From Notamacropus eugenii (lineage: Eukaryota; Chordata; Mammalia; Diprotodontia; Macropodidae): a stretch of 64,000 nt of DNA. Made by a program: the position numbers and the translations under genes. The stretch is from contig NC_092876.1 in assembly GCF_028372415.1 (NCBI RefSeq), positions 219,529,528 to 219,593,527 on the forward strand, given 5' to 3'. Positions 23,660 to 37,400 of this stretch are shown in pieces; positions within the stretch are counted from its first letter, which is position 1; each line of letters opens with the position of its first letter. Below the pieces are notes generated by a model. That model saw only the letters and a program-made list of their open reading frames with translations. It made no database searches and had not been told where the DNA came from.

Positions 23660-24850
23660 AATAAAGAAATGAAGTTAGCGAAAGTGATTGGACTTGATCA
23701 AATATATATAGAAGAAATCTGTGATGGAGAAAACAATTTAAAAGGAGGGATTGTGTGTTCAAGATATTCCAAAGCAAGGAAGATTGCAAAAGAATGGAAA
23801 AGACCACAGATAATACTTTTGTGCACAAAGACACACACAAACACATACACAATGACCTAGAAAACATTGGCAATGCATACTAATTGTTTTATTTCTGGAA
23901 AATTATAATAAGTAAACATCAATGATATCATTGATGAAAGAATTAGAATGGAACAACAAGTAGGCTTTTCTAGGTAATTTTCTACAGAGCAACACATCTT
24001 TATAGTCACACAACTATTGGGGAGATAAACAGAATATAAAATGCTACTATGCACTCTCTTGATTTTTAAACAATCAGTTCTGAAAGCTTGTCTCAAACAA
24101 GGTGTCTCCCATGTACAAGTTAAAATTATACAAGACCTTAAAACTAATATAATACCCTGAGGTATTCATCAGTGTCAAAAAAGTCTTGAGTAGAGTTCTC
24201 TCGAAAGGTTCAAAACTGCATTGTACAAAACACATTAAACTCTAACAATAAAAAGTCTTTTCAGAAAAATCCACAGTAATGGAAAAGAGATTAGTCTACC
24301 TATCAAAACTAGAAAAACCAAGTGGATGTAAAACCAGTTTGCCCAGATAATGCCATGCATCTAGACAGCTAGCTCAATGAGTTCATTCATCTGTATATGT
24401 TAGTCCTGATGATGGACAATAAGCTGATCTCAGAAGTGATTGGGCATGATCACATCTGGGAAAATGCAGTGCTTTCAAGAATACCACTGCATCCTATCTC
24501 TTCAATACTGATATAATAGCAAAGTAGTTGTATGGTGTGAATCACTGCATTAAATCAATAAAGTTGCAAGCAAACCATACCCATGATGACTTGCTCAAAA
24601 GAAATGGCAAAGGGAATCATTAAGAAGAAATAAGGTAGTCATATGAAATGAATGAGAAAACAGATGGACAACCTGAGTTCTCCACTGGATTGCATGAAAT
24701 AGTAAAAGAATCAGAAAAAAGACTTCCAATATTGAGGTAGATTTCTTAACAAGTAACTGTAGAAGGGTAGGGCAAGAAGTACAGAGGATGGGAAGCAAGG
24801 GAAGCAAGGTCTGTAATCTTCATCAGTAGAAGAAGAGAAAAACCCTGGTA
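23660..24850 (+). pseudogene. Degenerate RTE-type LINE reverse transcriptase
   Basis: Across frames the plus strand gives VIGLDQIYIEEI, KARKIAKEWKRPQIILLCTK (RT motif before LLxKKG), then IIDERIRMEQQVGFSR, FSTEQHIFIVTQLL, KACLKQGVSHVQVKIIQDL and near the end KSRKIRKK-like basic residues with NCRRVGQEVQRMG. The order fits RTE-clade reverse transcriptases. Many stops and frameshifts; no active-site FADD that I can read. The longest open piece is 23669-23860. Confidence 0.65.
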
Positions 24851-25347
24851 AAAATCAAGAGACTTCATGAAGTAGCATGAAAGTCACGTGACTCTGATTT
24901 AAGTGTGTTGGAATCTACTTTGCAGACTGAGGATCTCCTACGTAGCCTTTGATTTAATAGGGATATATGCAAAGACAGATATCCTCCAAGTATATAATAT
25001 GAGCCTGGAAATATCAACACTAAAATAAGAGTTTGATGCAAAAATGGAAAACATACTTTTCCTTATACATAAGGAAAATATACAGACATCTAGTACATGT
25101 CTATCAATTCTTTCCCTGTACACATCACACGTGTAACAAATAGGCTTTTTCTTATTAGAGAAATACAGCAATCTGTTTATCTGTAAAAATGAGTGATGCT
25201 AAAACCTCTAAAGTTTTGGCAACATTTAAAAATGTAAATTTTATTAGTTTGGGTAATAAATTATGGCCAATTCTATTATGAGAAAAATGCTATAAGGCAT
25301 TTTAAAGAAATCTTGGTCCTAGAGTGATAGCAGACTTTTCCACATAC

Positions 25348-25432
25348 CTCACAGTTACTTATTTTGTTGATAGGTATATGGAGAATGATCACTGGACGTC
25401 TCTACGGCAACCTGTTGCTGACCACTTGCCTC
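25348..25432 (-). CDS. RBMS1: RBMS1 last coding exon with stop codon
   Basis: 85-bp exon. The acceptor TTATAG ends at 25433. It encodes [19 protein letters not shown], then TYQQNK, and a TAA at 25357-25355. Seven untranslated bases follow before the donor GAG|GTATGT at 25347. The stop is therefore only 7 nt from the last exon junction, well inside the roughly 50-nt limit of nonsense-mediated decay, so the UTR-only final exon should not trigger decay. Confidence 0.93.
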
Positions 25433-28400
25433 CTATAACAAAGCAGACTGGATATGAGACATGTATTAGATGAAATTCTATTATCACTACTAGACCTGAC
25501 TGACTGAGTCCAAATGTCAAAAGCATTAACCCAATGCAAGAACTACTTCATGAGTGATGTAACTTTCATGTGTCCCATATATTATTATTTGCCCTGAAAG
25601 AATTCATTTTCTGCTTTCATAGGCACGCAGGCACTAAGATACTAACAGATTTAAGATTTTTCTTCTAAAGACCACTAACAGTCCTTCTCTGCCAGCCTTT
25701 ACATTCCATCTACCCCTTAATATTACTGGTATCTTGGGGGTGTGGGTGGGGATTGGGCCACAAAATGTTTGAGATTATCTCTTTTTTATTCATTCAGGCT
25801 GAACTAGCCACAGGTTTAAGCCAATCAGAATAAAGGAAGTGATGCATCACAACATCAGCCATTTTGGGGGGTAAGTGCTTCTGCCATTTAACCATATTTG
25901 TCAGGGGGAATTCTGTCACAATTGATAAAATTAATGTGGCAGAGGGGTTCTAATGTTCCCTATGCCTGCTTCCCCAGTGCTACTTATGTTGTAAAATCAA
26001 TAACAGGAATTTATATTATTAATATTATGATATTTAAGACAAAAAGGATATGAAAGAGAAGCAAGGCAGACTTGGGGGATTTAAGTTTAATTTTCAAGTC
26101 TAGATTAGATGATATATTTTTTGATTATTCTAACTGCTCAAGATTTTTGGGTTTCCATCTTGGTGAAGTATACTCTTACTTTTTCCTACACCAAGAATTA
26201 GCAGCTATTAGTTAGCCATAGAAGTACTCCCTTCTCTTTAGATGTAGTTTGTTCTTTATATATTTTATAATATTTTAGGGCCTGGTTTTCTCTGTTCTGT
26301 TATGTGTCTTAAATTTGCAACTTATTTTTCTTTTGAGTCATTTTAGTGCAACTTAATTAATGATGATTATAACATAGAAATATTTGATGATGAAATTCTA
26401 AACTCCAGATATGAGAATGTGCCTGGGGTATAGCTTTGGAGAAGAAAAGACATAGGCTTAAATAGATGTGCAAAGTGCCACAATTCCTGAAAACACTTCT
26501 GGGAAATTTAGATAGATGTTCTGCCTGGATGCCATTCCATCAATAATCAATGAGTCAAGGTATTCTGTTTCTTAGATGAAAATTCTACTCTAGCTGCACA
26601 TTTCTTCTAAATCAAATTCTCCTTCAGAGTCCTTAACTTGTGATCAATCTTCTTTCGATCATTACTAATTTACCCATTTCCAAAACTACCCATTACAACA
26701 ACGGCCATTTAATGGGATTACCCACCTCAACGGGAACAGCTGCTGTCTGAACATGTGTATACTGGGGAATATAGGCTCCTTGCATAGCTGTTGTGGCAGG
26801 CATGTACTGAAAGGAAGAAAGAGTAAAGTTTGGGTATGAAATCTAGTGTGAAATTTGGAGTAACTGGGACATTCTGAGATTTGAAATAAAGCATTTGGAA
26901 CCCTTTTTGGGAGAAGTGTTCCCAAAGTCTTGCTCTTCCAAAAATTAAAAAGTAACGTAGAAAGGTGAAGTGTATGTTTCCTAGTTTTAGACTTTGTTAA
27001 ACAAAAATTAAAATTCTATCCTTGGTAGTAATTTCTATACAGAAACCACCCATTATAGGTTTCACTTCCTCAGCAATTCATTATCACTAGCATGTAATAA
27101 TGGAGATTCCTCCCCTAACCAAGGACCTCCCTAATCTGCTTTTGGAGGCCCAGAAGATAGTTCTACGGCAAACACTGGCACCTCAATTGTTTAGGGACAT
27201 GGGAATTAAGTGTATCATCTGTTCTCTCACAGGTTTCTCAGGCACAGCAACCTGAGTTCTGTTTCTGACTCTTGGGCTTCTCAATCTGTGTTTCCCCAAA
27301 AGCAAGGGTGCCTTTTTTTATCAACAACAGTTCTTATTGGGAGCAACAGAGGGGAGCGTGTGTGGCCCATGCTTCAGAAGAAGCTACGGTCCTACGATTT
27401 ATTGATTCTGAAGTTGGAAATAGAAAAATCCAGGGCCTTTCCCATTAACTTTATATCCTATCCAGGTCTGGGTGGTTTTAGTCACTATTCTTTGAAAACT
27501 GTCTGCCTCCTATTTCTAGTTAAGAAGGACCTTTTTTCATTCATGGAATAAATTCTCCAATCTAACCTTCCCCTTGCACTGTGGTCCAATGTCAGGCCCA
27601 TCAAGGTGAATGTCCATGAAACTATGCCTTCTCCTTTCTTTCTTCCTCCTCTTAGGAAGCTGTTTGATGCCTGTCCAAGTCCTGGATCCTTGTTGATTAA
27701 GAGAACCAACCAGGCCCTCCCAGAGAATGGGGAAATGAGATGCCATTGAAAAATCCTATTCCCTCCTTGAAAAGAAGAAACTAAGTGGGTTGAGGGAGTT
27801 TCCAGCCTTCTGTTCTTGGCATCATCATAATTTTTTGATAATGAGACTAGATAAGGAACAAATGTGTATCCCCTTTACTTTCCTACTCAACAGGGTTGCA
27901 AAGGTGAAAATATTTATTCACAGGCTCTAGATTTTGGTCAAGGAAAAATATCCAGGATTGACTTCAATTCATTCAGTCAACAAGTATTTATTGAGTGCCT
28001 ATTATGTGCAAAGTGCTGTGGGAGATACAAAGATGGGCTAGGACAGGATCCCTGCTCTCAAGGAGCTTACAATCTAGTGGGGTGTGGGCAGGGGAATACA
28101 GGGTGCAGGGAGTTATTCTCTTTGTGGGCCCAGCCCTTATTAGCCTATACACAGCATTATATTAAGTTTCCACCTACTGTTCCAGTATTGCCTAGTGAAA
28201 GATGACTCATCTGTTGGGCGAGAGGGCTGATCATTGATGTAGGCTGTAGTGACATAGTATGGTCCATGGAGGGAGTTAACACAGCACCCTAGACGAGGAG
28301 AAAGACAGAAGCAAAAACAACAACAAAAAAAGAGATCTGAATGGCAGGTGAGAATTTGTAGACACCTTTTGTATTAGACAAAGGAGCCTCCTTCATTTGT

Positions 28401-31400
28401 TGGAGGAGTAGACAAGACAACAGTGCAGGTGTCTGGGGCAGCCTGAAAATTTCTCTTCTTGTTTCATGAATTTAAAACTGGCTTCATCAATTTTTTTTTT
28501 TTCTGAAAGCACTACATGAAGCGTTTTCAGTAGTAATCACCTAGAACACACACTGGCAGGAAGCCACCCTTCTCAGAGTCAGGAGGAATCATCTCTTAAC
28601 TCCCTCTCTTTTACTATTCAATCAAAGAACACTAGTACTTATATACCAGATTCGCTGAACTCAGAAGAAAAAAGAAAGCTTTAAATATCCTCATCTTCTT
28701 CGACAGCAAAGGAATCTTGAGTTCCATGTGCTTATAAATGAATAACCTTTCCTCTACATTTTGCACTTACCTAAAAAAAACAGAGCTTGCTTAAGTGTAC
28801 AGAGAAAACAGTATAGAACAAATCACTTTCACTGACTGTACAAGGCTTTGCCTGGTACTCAATCAGAGAATGACAGATCAACATCCACCTCTCCTTTTCA
28901 GTGTTTTGGATTTGCTAAAGGGCCATCATATTATGTTAGCTATGTATGTTTAAATGCATATTTTATAGCAGAAGATTTTTCTGGTACTTCAGTTACCTTT
29001 AAGAGATCCTCAAGAATAAATAAGATGGGAAAATGGGCGTGTTTCCTTAGAAATGAACTTTCTCCCTAATTTTCCTAAGACCCAACCCGAACACATGAGA
29101 TACACACATATTCCCTTTTTCTTTAAAATGGCTGAAGAGTTGAAAAATACAGGCTGCAGTTATGGGCCAGAGAGTAATGAAAACCTTAACAAATACTTTA
29201 AGGACAATTTTTCCCTACTGGTGTTTTTTCCCCCCTCAAAAAAAAAAAAAAAAAAGGTTGAAGAATAAAAAGCATGTGACCAGCTTAAATGGAAATAATT
29301 CTGAAGCACAGGATGTGCTGAAGGAATTTCCTGTTCTGGTTTCTCATTTAGCTGGAAGACTGATAAAAGCTGGTGAAACCAGGAAATCTGAAACCCAAAA
29401 GTGGGCCCTTTTAAAAACCTTCTGTAGATGGCAAAGACTACCAGCACCTCACAGGGCATCCTTCTCTCGGCACTATAATTATAAAACTGTATGGGTCTCT
29501 TAGATCACATTTCTGCCCTTAGTGATTTCAATTATTCTCTAGCTACTGGCTGCCCTTTCATTAGCTCAGTGCTTTACACTTAGCAAATATCTAATAAAGG
29601 ATTTTTAAACTATATCCACCATATACCACTCCCTCCAATTATGTCTTTCATTTACTAAAAATAAGTTGCCACTTTTTGCAATTTACCATAGAAAAGGTGA
29701 GTGATGTGGCTGACATTTCCTAAGCTTATTCCAAATATTTAAAAATTGCTTTAAGTATTCATTATAATAAGAGCTATTATATCTGATAACAGTAAACATA
29801 TATAATATATATAAGTATAAACTTATATGTATCAATAAATTTTGCTATTCAAATAAACTCAGTTGTGAAAAAAAGAGTAGAATAAAGTATGATTTTCTCA
29901 AGTGTGAAACTTCTTGTATTTAAAAATAGGGCACTAAGAGATTCCTATCTCTTTTTTAAAAAATCAAGTTAAGACACAACAGTGTGCATTATAGAACACT
30001 GCCATTAATTTTCATTTCGTTTTCCAGATTTCAATATTGTCCATATGTAGCAGTTTAGCCAAGCATATGTTACAGAAATAAAAAGAGAAACTTACAGGGT
30101 GCTGCAAGATGTATGGTTGAGGCTGCATCCATGAAGGACTCTGCACCTAAAGAAGAGAAAAAAACAACAACACATCTACTGATTTTCACTGGTACATGGC
30201 TTGTCCAGTACTGTTTGAAAAATAAAAATATGCTAAAGAAAAATGTTGAAATAACACTATCAGTTATTGGCAGATTCAATCTGGATCCCTTGAAATGGTT
30301 TGGTTTTTTTTTTAAATTGTCTACCCTTAGATACCATAAAAGGTATTTCAATGCTCTAAATATACTATAAGAAAATTTTATTTCTTGGACTGGTTTTGTT
30401 TACTTTATCTTTCCTGGCCTCACAGCAACAATATTGACTCTGAACTCACTTAAGCAAGTAGGCTCAAGCTTCCAGGACGGTGTGTACATAATTTAAAGTG
30501 TGGTACATGATGGGAAAAATTAGGCCCTAAAATTATATCAATATAAGTGATTTCACCCTTGGCTTTCCACCCTAGCCAAGATTGGTATTCAACATTATGT
30601 AAGAGGATTTTGAGATTCTGATGTACGTAATGCAAAAAATTTCTTCCCTAAAATACATAAAATTTATTGAACATCAGCTTTAATTAGGCTAGAGAAGAAA
30701 ACCACAAAACTCTTAAGATTCTTGCTATTTATCTGCATTCATTCATTTTTATTCATTCAAAAAATTATCTGTTGACTACCTAGGTGCAAGACACTGATTC
30801 CAAGATCATCATAATATTTCTATTATTTGAGACTTCTATTTGTTCTATTCATTTTGAATGCTTAACACAAGTAATTTTTGAAGAACTAATCACTGTAAAT
30901 GCACAAAGGTGGACCCCCCCACCACGTCTGATGAAACAGATATTGTGTTATTTGACAACCTACACATTACATTTCAACATCGACTAGTCATGCAAGTACG
31001 TTTGCTTTGATAAAAACAGCTGATGTCAAGTTCCCTTACCAAGTGAAGAATGCTTCTGAAATCACCCTTAACTGTCAGTGATTTCTAATCACTCCAGAAA
31101 ATGAAAATCTGTGCTTAAGAAAGAAAGTAAACTCTTATGGCCAAGGCTCTGGATTGTGCAAGTAAGTACCAGAAGTTGCTAGATTCAGTCTCTAAAGTGA
31201 GATCAGCAAGAAAAATTGATCATGGAATTAGAGCTAAACGGGCCCTTTCAGGTCATCGAGTACAAGCACTCATTCACAGAAAGATTTCGTGATTTTCTTA
31301 GGGTCACATAGCTTATGTCCGAGGTCAAATATGAATCCAGGTCTTGACTCGAAGTCCAATGCTTTATCTACTGTTCCACGCTGCTTCTATCCATCATGTA

Positions 31401-34400
31401 AAACCAAGCAATCCCCTCTTGATTCCAAAGGCTTCCTTGATTATATGCATGCTCAAGTTGCTTCTAAGCTTCTTTCTTAAGAATAAACCCCTTCTATAGC
31501 CCACTCCACTCTCATTACCCAAAATTAGATGGTCTGTGAATGGCTGTCGGCAAACTGTTTTGAGATTAACTTTGTAATGAGGCCCTAAGATTCATTTGCT
31601 ATGTCTTTGTTCCCCAGCTAAGGCTGATTAAAGTTAAGTGCTTCTGGCTTATTAACATTAAGTTATCTGGAATGGAGCCTTTCCCCCATTAGGGTATTGG
31701 TGGTGTCTCCTTGATGCCAATTCCTCAAATCTAGTTGCTGTTCATGGTAGTTTGATGGGGAAAGGCCTAATCTGACATGAATTGCTTGTAATTGCAGAAC
31801 CTTCACTGTTGTAGTTCATCCAGAGGCTAATAGCTACAGGGGCTAATTTGGGCCAGATCCTTCCATTTTTACTATAGTTCAATGGACTGAGAGAATTAGC
31901 AGGCTGCCAAGTCAGGAACTACAATATCAAATCCCTGTTCAATATCAAATCTCTGTTCAAATTCAAACAACAAATTAGCTTTTTAACTTTTCTAGGTACA
32001 AAATGGGAAACAACCAGAGTTTCTGTTCAATACAGTTTATAACATGAAGTATTAAGAAAGTTCTGTTTCCACCACATTTTCAAATATATGTTCTCTAGAT
32101 GTCAAATGGAAAATGCATTTTATGGAAGAACAAGACACTGAGAATAAAATAATCCATAGGGTAACAGTCATTGGGGACGATTTTGTATCTAGTCAGTCAG
32201 TTCTACTACTGACACCATTTTATTAATTCTTTTGTTTTATTAAATGATCTAGTGGTCAAAATGCAAATGCAAAATGCACTCTTACAACAAAGTGGTGGGG
32301 AGATAATTTAATAGTTCTAAATGCTGTCAACAGGAATGATTTACTCTCTTGTATATTCTTTCATTTATTTGAGAATTAGTTCTATAATATATGCAATAAA
32401 CATACATGGAAGTTTCCTTATCTCTATTTGCAATGATATACTTTAAAATAATAGACTTTCTTAGTAGAAATAAAGAAAAAAAGGCCCTTTTAGAGATTAC
32501 ACTGGGTAAATAATTATGAGAAAAACACCTAGTGCAGTGTTTGTTTTTAATTCTTATTAAGTTTTATAAAAAACACAGATTTCACAGTTAAATCCAATTT
32601 AATAATCATTTACTGAATGCCTTCTATGTGTGAAGGAAACTGAAATACTAGTATAAGTATTTGAATTAATTCATTAATTTCTTCCTCCTCTCATTCTGTA
32701 ACAAAAAAATGATTAAATTATTAAATTCAAAGCCATGTGTACTATTTCCATGTGGTGGAGATAAACTACAAGATCCAGTCTCTTTTTTGTATAGGCATTT
32801 ATACTATTATGTTTTGTATTATGATTTTTGTGAACTGTTTTATTTCTATTATTAGATCATAAGCTCCTTGAGGACAAACAAGAGTGCTAGGAGAAGTCCA
32901 GAGGAATAATGAGATTGCTAGAGGTATCAAGAAGGGCTTCCTGGAAGAAGCAATAGTTGAACTAAGTGTTCAAGAAGTCTAATACGAGAAAAAGAGAACA
33001 ATCCAGGTATAGGGAACAAACTGTATAAGCAAAAATATAGATGTGAGAAAGCATAGGACATGTTTTGAGTATGATGAGTATTCCAAGTTTTCTACGCATA
33101 CACAGTACATGTACAAGTAGTGTAAGACAAAGCCCTAAAGCTAGATTGGAAACAACATGACTTGGATGCAAAACTAAGGAGCCTGGACTGTACTTGTTTG
33201 GAACTGGGGAAGTATTGTGAGCAGATCTCTATATTTATAAGATTATACTGTCATCAGTTATCAGGTGGATTGAACAAGGGTGGTAATGGAAATGAGGTAG
33301 GGACATATCTGAGAATTATTACACATGAACTGATGGGGCTTACAAGGGACTAGACACAGAACTAAGAGTTATGGACAAAATGGTTATGGAGAAAGTAAAA
33401 CTGACTCAGAGGTTAAGAGCACAGGTAACTGAAAGAATAATGGTAATATTAAATCTAACTAAGGAAGTCAGGAATAAGAGAAAGTTTTGGAGGAAAGATG
33501 AGTTTTGGTTTTAGACATGTTTAATTTCAGGTACTAGCTGGACATCAAAATTATGATATGTAATAGGCCATTGGAAATACAAGGCAAGGTGCTTAAGGGG
33601 GTGGGGGAGAGAGAAAAAGAGAGAGAAACAGACAGACAGACAGAAGGACACACACAGAAAGGAGATTAGATTTGCAAGTCAACTACATAAGGGTTGAAAT
33701 TCAAGTCAAGATAATAGATGAAATTGTTAAGCAATAGGGTGTAGGGACAGGAGACACAGGACTTAGAATTCTGGGGATCCACAACACTCAGATGACAAAA
33801 CAAGAGGAACTAACTTAGAGAAGTAGAGGTTAGTGAGGAGAGTCAGAAGAGTGTGGTGTTGTGGAAGACAGGAGATTATAAGGAAAAAAGGAAGAGATAA
33901 GAGCTACCATTTATATAGTGCTTTCAGGTATTCAAAACACTTTTCATCTCACACCCACCCTGTCCATGTCCAATGAAGACGGGGAACTGAGGCTGAGAAA
34001 AGTTAAAGTTAAATGACTTGTCACACACTTAGTGTCTGAGGATTCAAATTCTGCTCTTTCTGAATCCAAGTCTAGCACTATAATGACTATACCACCTAAT
34101 TGCCTGGGATATTTGATAATGTGAAATACCACAGAGAAATTAAGGAGGATAAAGTCTAAGAAAAGAGCAGTAGACTGTGAAACTGCAATCACTGGTAACT
34201 GAAAGAAATCAGTTCCAAGAGAGTGGTGGACAAAAGCCAGATTGCAAAAGGTTGGGGAGTAGCTGGGTGGTGAGAAAATGAAGACACAGACTATAGACTT
34301 CTCATCTGAGAAGTTTGTCAGTGAAAGAAGAGAAAGAGGATGGTGGATAGTTGAGACAGGTGGATAATGATGTCAGATGGGTGACTGTGGAGGTTTTTGT

Positions 34401-37400
34401 TTTTTAGTATGGGAAAACTTGGCATATTTGTAGGCAGCGCGAAGGAAACAGCAGGGAGGAAGAGACTAAAGATTCAAGAAAGGAAAAGGATGATTATTTT
34501 AACAAGGTTCTGGTGAAGGTGGGAAGTGATAGAATAAATTTTAAAAAAATATCTCAGGCAAAAGGGTTGGTTTTGGCAAAGAGCATGTCTTCCTCTCAGT
34601 CTAGAGGTAAAAAAGAATAAAAACGTAGAGTTGCTTTATAATTTCAATTGGATTTTATGCTCAGTTCCAAATTCTCTGTCTCACCTCCCCCATTCATTGA
34701 GAAAGCAAGAAAAAACAAAACCCATCGCAAATATGCAGAGTAATGTAAAATAATTCCAGCATACATACATTACACATACATATATAAGCTTTAGTTTGTG
34801 TGGAAGTGGGTGGCATCTTTCATCATGAGTCTTCTGAAGTTGTGGCTGATCAGAGATTCTAAGTCTTTCAAACTGCTTTGTCTTTTAATACCGTTCATGT
34901 ATTCACTTTGCATTGGTTCAAGTCTTCCCAAACTTCTCTAAAACTGCTTCCTTCATCGTTTCTTACAGAGTATAGTATCCCATTACATTCATATATCATA
35001 ACTTGTTCAGTTATTTCCTAAATGATGAGAACCACTTCAGTTTCTGAGTCTTTGCCAAGATGCAGAAATTCTGAAGTCAGGAAAGGGGTATTTGGAAGAT
35101 ATCAAGTTAGATGGCTTTGAAACCTTTTAGTAAAATAGGTGATCTTTTAAGAATGTCTATATGGGAATTAGGGTCAGGACCTTAAAGAGAAAGGAGAGCT
35201 TTGAAAAGGACATCGTGGGCAAGAAATGTGATGAGATATGAATGAAGATTACTGAGTTCAGTGAAGCCCAGGAGGGGTGAAACAGCATACATTTGTAATA
35301 GATGAAATCGCATGACTGTGACTTTAATAAATCACTAGCTTTATTAGCTATGAGCAGAAGTAAGAGAAACCACAAGAGAATGACAAACTACAAGTGAATG
35401 GAAAGGTGGAGGGTCTTAAGGTCACAGTAAGGATAAAGATGGTTCAGTGAAAAGATGGAAAAAGCAGAAGGACAAGGGATTGTGGTCAGAGAAGGCAATT
35501 TCACAGCTTAAGATTGTGGGGATGGAGCTGAATTGAGATGTGGTCTAAGGTGTGCCCATCCTAATGGAAGGTTAAAACTGAGTAAAGAAGGGAATTGGAA
35601 TAAAGGACATCAAAGAATTGTGAGATCAGGACATTGGAAGGGCCATTAGCACTTCTATTAAAATCATCAAGGATGATGGTAGAATTTGGGGTAGAGAGAA
35701 ATAAAAAATATTAAGCACTAAAAATACTAAAACGAAGTAAAGTTAGAGCATTTCTTAGGAGATGACTATGCCAGATAGAGGGCTGAACATAATGGCAAGT
35801 TTCAAAAGAGAAAATGAATAGTGTCAGGAAGTGACAGTGAGAATATAGAGAACTAGGAATAAGCAAATCCCCATATCCTGAATAGGGAGAGCAGATAAAG
35901 GCTGCCATTGGAGAGGCTTGCCAGTGATGGGCTGTTTCTTGGGAAAAAAAAAATAACTTCTTAGGGACATAAAGAGAATCTGAAGAAAGGACTGAGTTTG
36001 TATGAAAATTTATTCATAATAGAAAAGAAGTTCCATAGAGCACAACAGGAAGTTAAGACACTGGGGAATAATAACTGATTTGACATCTTTTCCCCTATAT
36101 TCTTTCAGCTGGCATTTGATCTATATATGCAAAGCTAACACAATTTTCAATGTGGAACCAACCTAGCTCTTAGAAAAGGGGAATAAAAGGTCCTCCAGAT
36201 CTACAGGACAGAAGCAAATCACCTAGTGGCCCTACTTTGACTTCATCTCCTCACTGAAGCACCTGGCTTTTGCCCTGATAACTATGAGCAAGTCTCGTCT
36301 GCCCTCATCTTAAGTTTCCGTCTCATACCTGATATCCTGTGCCTGTCTTAGTGTTCTATCCCACATCCCTGGGACAAGAGCCCTACTCTTCTCTCACCAG
36401 TCACCTCAAGGCATAGCGTCCAGACCCAACAAACCAACTCTCTCCTTGCTATAGGGACTGAATACATATTTATTAAGCATGTCATGTGTCAAAGAAAGAC
36501 AAAAGGCAGTTCTTTCCCTCAAGAAGTTCAAACTCTAATTAGACAAGACAACATAGTAAAAGAAGTTCAAAGTGGGGGAAGGGTTTCTCATACAGGGCAT
36601 CACGAAGTCCTGCAGTAGGATGGGAAATGGTTAGTTAACTGCCCTGGGCCCCCTCCAATAAAGGATTTGGGAGGGGTTCTCTGGTGTTCTGCCCTGACCT
36701 TCTTCAATCTGTGGGAAGGTGTGGCCCTAAGGGCAGGGGGTAATGAAGAAGTGTGACTTTCAAAGTTGATATGACCTTGCTGGAAGATGAGTTTCTGGAG
36801 ATGATGATGATGAAGTCCAGAGGTGCAGCCAAGTGAAAAACTATGAGATGGCTGCCTTGGGCTCCCTCCTTAAATGGAAGAACTGGGAGGAACTCTCCAA
36901 CAAGAGGGAGGGAGGAGCCCCAGAGGCAGGGTACCAGATGTCCTACTCCATGTGGCTGTCCAGATGTTGACCACCTGCTTTCCAGGACAATTTTTAGTGT
37001 GTAAACCTTCCTGATTACCAACTGGTCTGCTGCTATGCTTTCCTGATGGACCATCAGACTATTTAAAAACCCTCTTCAACCCCACTAGTAGGATATTCCA
37101 TTCTGAACAAGCCACCCTTCAGTTTCATCACCTAGGATAGATGGACGTCAATCATATATTGTACTTCCAAGATACTTAACAGTGGAACCCCCATTAGAAC
37201 AAAACAAAAACAGATGCTCTGTATAAAAGTGGGAGAAATTCATTGAATACCACTGTGTCCATGGGAAGTATTATTTGGTCATCAGTATAATGAATTACTG
37301 GGTATATTTTGATATTTTAGTCAATTTCTAAATTGAATTTTTAAGACATAACCTTTTTTTTTGATCACTTTTACATTTCACAACTCTGTTCATTTAACTG

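Larger units (their letters stand above)
20477..25347 (-). other. RBMS1 last intron
   Basis: 4.9-kb intron in the 3' UTR, from donor GTATGT (25347) to acceptor TCTTCCAG (20477). Positions 20477-22680 are unique. Repeats: TA/TG-rich microsatellite 22700-22830, MIR-type SINE (-) 23220-23485, tandem duplication 23529-23631 and an RTE-like fossil 23660-24850. Confidence 0.8.
32590..35960 (+). repeat. Family A repeat, longest copy (about 3.4 kb, interrupted)
   Basis: In order: head near 32600 (CATTTACTGAATGCCTTCTA), GAAGGGCTTCCTGGAAGAAG (32932), GATGTGAGAAAGCATAGGAC (33040), AGTGTGGTGTTGTGGAAGAC (33849), AAAAGCCAGATTGCAAAAGG (34232), GATTGTGGTCAGAGAAGGCA (35478) and ATCATCAAGGATGATGGTAG (35663). 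Interrupted by a MIR-type SINE (-) at 33895-34110 and an L1 3' end (-) at 34625-35045. No coding capacity seen. Confidence 0.55.

Noticed and set aside
27210..27551. 113-codon plus-strand open frame in an RBMS1 intron
   Set aside because: No similarity that I recognise, no splice context, ordinary intron composition; chance frame.
29160..29503. Open frames on both strands around a poly(A) run, possible processed pseudogene tail
   Set aside because: The A18 run has no recognisable cDNA-like sequence before it and no visible target duplication.
36704..37054. 116-codon minus-strand open frame
   Set aside because: Lies in a GC-richer, repeat-like tract; no domain, no flanking splice sites fitting RBMS1.
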